Source of the DNA: Toxotes chatareus
Lineage: Eukaryota; Chordata; Actinopteri; Toxotidae
Direction of reading: 5' to 3'
Assembly: GCA_016801885.1 (NCBI GenBank)
Contig: CM028901.1
Location: 13,341,095 to 13,405,094, forward strand
DNA: 64,000 nucleotides
The position numbers and the translations under genes were made by a program. Shown in pieces: positions 61,992 through 64,000 of the stretch; positions within the stretch are counted from its first letter, which is position 1; every line of letters starts with the position of its first letter. The notes below the pieces were generated by a model. The model was not told the DNA's origin. It made no database searches and saw only the letters and a program-made list of their open reading frames with translations.

Positions 61992-62636
61992 ATTACTCTA
62001 ATCTGTCTTGGCACCTCTCGGCCCTCCGCAGTGCCATTCAGGACAATAAATGTAATCAAGGTCCTAATGTATTCTACCTCAGACCTGCAATCCATTTACA
62101 CTGAGTTAGCATAACAGAGGATTGTACAGTAGCATGTGTGCCAAAATGAAGTCATGTTCACGTATCAGTTTTTCTGAGGAGGAACACGACGCATCTGATT
62201 TAAGGATCCCTGCCATGAAACAGATGATGTCACGTCTAATTGTGCAGAGCGATGCTGCGACAAAAGGAGCAAAGATAAAGAGAGTGAGAGAGAGGTGAAT
62301 TAGAAAATCAATGGCCTCTCAGATGCTGAATTACACCTTTGGCTCCCAGAGGCAGTAAATTAGCATGACCGTGAATTTCTCTCCTCGCCATTAAAGAGAC
62401 GCCACACTTTGCTTCACCTGATCTATAATCACTCGCAGACATGGTGCCCTTTCATCTCAATCTGCTTTTTAGCATTCTGCCTCTTGCTCCCTTGCCTCTT
62501 TCATTTCAGCGTGGTCTCGTTGATGAGACAGCTGGCGTCAAATGGCTTTTTCACATCAACCTGCTGCCACAGCTGGAGTTTGCTGATGCTACGGGGGAGT
62601 GTGCTGTGTAAATCCTGTGAAGGGCTACAGACTTAC

Positions 62637-62734
62637 TTGGGCAAGACGAGGACCTGCACAATGAATATACAGCAGAATATGAGGCAGGCGCAGGTGACAT
62701 AGTACTTGAAGGCTGGTAATGTTGTGGATCTGTA
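62637..62734 (-). CDS. adcy2: adcy2 exon (window exon 4, TM7)
   Basis: Encodes YRSTTLPAFKYYVTCACLIF and then CCIFIVQVLVLP, the seventh membrane helix. The acceptor is CTCAACAG|TAC and the donor CCCAA|GTAAGT. Confidence 0.95.
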
Positions 62735-63009
62735 CTGTTGAGAGAAGATAAGGCAAGAAAAAAAAAATTGGGTACAGCATTATAAGGCAGGAGCAGCAAA
62801 ACAGGACAAGGCAAAGTCAACATTAACGCTGAGCCAGCACAGTATAAAAATATACCAGACTTCTATGAGTTTTACATAAAGTATGACATGCAAAAAAAAA
62901 AAACAATCTGTAAATGTTCCTGTGTGCTATACACTGATACCTATACAATTCAATCGATTTGCTCCCCCAGTGAACAATGCTGGCTGGTGTTTTGTATGCA
63001 TTCGCCTAC

Positions 63010-63079
63010 CTCTTTCTCCAGAGCTTTGTTGTGAAAGAACAATGAGATCCTCTGGATGTCCTCAGACTTCAGCCACTGT
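63010..63079 (-). CDS. adcy2: adcy2 exon (window exon 3)
   Basis: Encodes QWLKSEDIQRISLFFHNKAL then EKE, the conserved cytosolic lead-in to TM7. The acceptor is TCTCCAG|ACAG and the donor AAGAG|GTAGG. Confidence 0.95.
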
Positions 63080-63810
63080 CTGGAGACACGAGTGGAAACA
63101 GACAGATTCAGACAGTATAGAGAGAACAGGCTCTGGGTTTTGTTACATGGTATCTGACAACACCTCTGTAAATCTTCAGGGCTCTGTAATGGACCAATTA
63201 CAAATACCCAAATAACCAAATACAAGTAAGAACTGAATATGAACATTAACATTTTTATTCTTTATTTACTTTTTATGATTACGATTTTAAAATAGCTGTG
63301 ATTTTATGAAAAGAAAACACTTGTTTTTTCAGTAAAAAAACCCAAAGAGCTTTTTCCTGTTCCATAAATAATAAAGTAGATGGTGAAATGCCCATTGTAA
63401 CTGTTCTGGGGAGGAGTACACTGAAAATACTGGGCACCTCCTCTTTCACAATAAAATACCAAAGACAACACAGGAAATATGTAACTGTAGTTTAGGGACT
63501 GGTTTTGTTGCTAAGCAGTTGATGGAATCGCAATGTCTATAAAACAAGATGAAACAAACGGGTTTTGTTTCACATGCTCTTCTCTCTCTCTAAACCCACA
63601 CTGAACTACATTACCTTCTTTGACTGACTTACATTTTTATCAGATTAACTAAGAGGGTTCTGGTAATACCTACACTAACATAATCAGAGAACCCCTGAAG
63701 GTGCTTCCTCAGAGTTTTAGATGCTGACTTGGTAGTTCTGGTGACAGAGAGTGAGCTGAGACTGAGAAAAGTGATGCAGGAAAAGGATGTGCAGCAGAAA
63801 CGACTCTTAC

Positions 63811-63891
63811 TTCTGTGAGTTGATGCCGTCAATGGTGCGAATCATTCGTTCGTTGAGTTCCTCCTCGAACCTTCTCCTCTGAGATTTGGAC
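63811..63891 (-). CDS. adcy2: adcy2 exon (window exon 2, C1b end)
   Basis: Encodes SKSQRRRFEEELNERMIRTI then DGINSQ, near-identical to mammalian ADCY2 before TM7. The acceptor is CCTGCAG|G and the donor ACAGAA|GTAAGA. The Lys codon is split AA|A with the next exon. Confidence 0.92.
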
Positions 63892-63978
63892 CTGCAGGGG
63901 ACACGTTCAACCGTGCACAAAGAATGAAAAATGTTCTCCAATGAAATCTCATGATTGTTTCACGACTGTTAACCTCAC

Positions 63979-64000
63979 CTTTCTCGTCTCTGGAAGTGGT
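63979..64000 (-). CDS. adcy2: adcy2 exon, partial (window exon 1)
   Basis: The last 22 nt of an exon cut by the window edge. In phase it reads HFQRRE and joins RSKSQRRRFEEE, corresponding to the HNFQ...KSQ segment of mammalian C1b. The donor is GAAAG|GTGAGG. Confidence 0.75.

Larger units (their letters stand above)
61919..63809 (-). other. adcy2 introns around window exons 3 and 4, nothing else recognised
   Basis: Apart from exons at 62637-62734 and 63010-63079 and the CA repeat, I see only AT-rich intron sequence and short A runs (62760-62768, 62891-62903). Confidence 0.6.
49623..64000 (-). other. adcy2: adcy2 gene locus, 3' half (adenylyl cyclase type 2)
   Basis: Fifteen minus-strand exons (the first truncated by the window edge) join in phase into the C-terminal 573 residues of about 1090. 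Content in order: end of C1b (HFQRRERSKSQRRRFEEELN), transmembrane helices 7-12 with an N-glycosylated loop between 9 and 10, and the complete C2 catalytic domain. The nucleotide-binding residues known from rat AC2 are present: Lys in KIKTIGSTYMA, Asp in QYDIWGN, Asn and Arg in VNVASRM, and Lys in NVKGKGEL. Known of the family: a plasma-membrane enzyme making cAMP from ATP, stimulated by G-alpha-s and by G-beta-gamma. The end (SLSQGTVMP) corresponds to the mammalian SLSQSNVAS. Teleost adcy2a and adcy2b cannot be separated here. Confidence 0.95.

Noticed and set aside
1..64000. CRISPR array, operon, phage or other microbial system
   Set aside because: All coding signal is spliced vertebrate genes. 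The repeats are microsatellites and eukaryotic mobile elements.

Overview
The window is vertebrate nuclear DNA, and almost certainly teleost fish (inference). It is intron-rich with canonical GT-AG splicing. It carries many CA, TG and GA microsatellites, and fish-type interspersed repeats: an IR/DR Tc1 element, a hAT element, a tRNA-derived SINE, an L2/Rex1-type LINE fragment and two families of short dispersed repeats. The dispersed repeats look percomorph-like to me, but I could not search for them. I see no prokaryotic, viral or operon-like system and no new gene system. Three conserved animal genes explain all the coding signal I can support.

Layout. (1) Positions 1 to about 38.1 kb, minus strand: the 5' part of trio, a multidomain Rho GEF. 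Eight coding exons (residues 1-380) join in phase: start codon and N-terminus, the Sec14/CRAL-TRIO domain and the first spectrin-repeat region. The gene continues past the left edge. Intron 1 is about 28.3 kb, and a CpG-rich promoter region lies at about 37.8-38.3 kb. (2) 42.8-47.9 kb, plus strand: cfap90 (C5orf49-like), a three-exon, 137-residue ciliary protein. A near-consensus RFX X-box lies about 70 bp upstream of its ATG, and a decayed Tc1 element sits in its second intron. (3) 49.6-64.0 kb, minus strand: the 3' half of adcy2 (adenylyl cyclase type 2). Fifteen in-phase exons, the first cut by the right edge, encode the end of C1b, the second six-helix membrane domain and the whole C2 catalytic domain with its stop codon.

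The genes are not an operon. trio and cfap90 are divergent (head to head, about 4.7 kb apart) and cfap90 and adcy2 are convergent (tail to tail). From general knowledge, the human orthologues of adcy2 and cfap90 are close neighbours on 5p15.31 while TRIO lies several Mb away on 5p15.2. The cfap90-adcy2 pair therefore looks ancestral, and the tight trio linkage lineage-specific.

Most worth a second look: an apparent GC-AG intron in adcy2, exactly where the exon encodes the segment reported to bind G-beta-gamma; TG-repeat 3' splice sites in trio and adcy2; a Gly/Ser insertion with a pure AGC run in trio; the cfap90 X-box; a triple POU octamer cluster in trio intron 1; and a SINE with a nearly intact tRNA cloverleaf.
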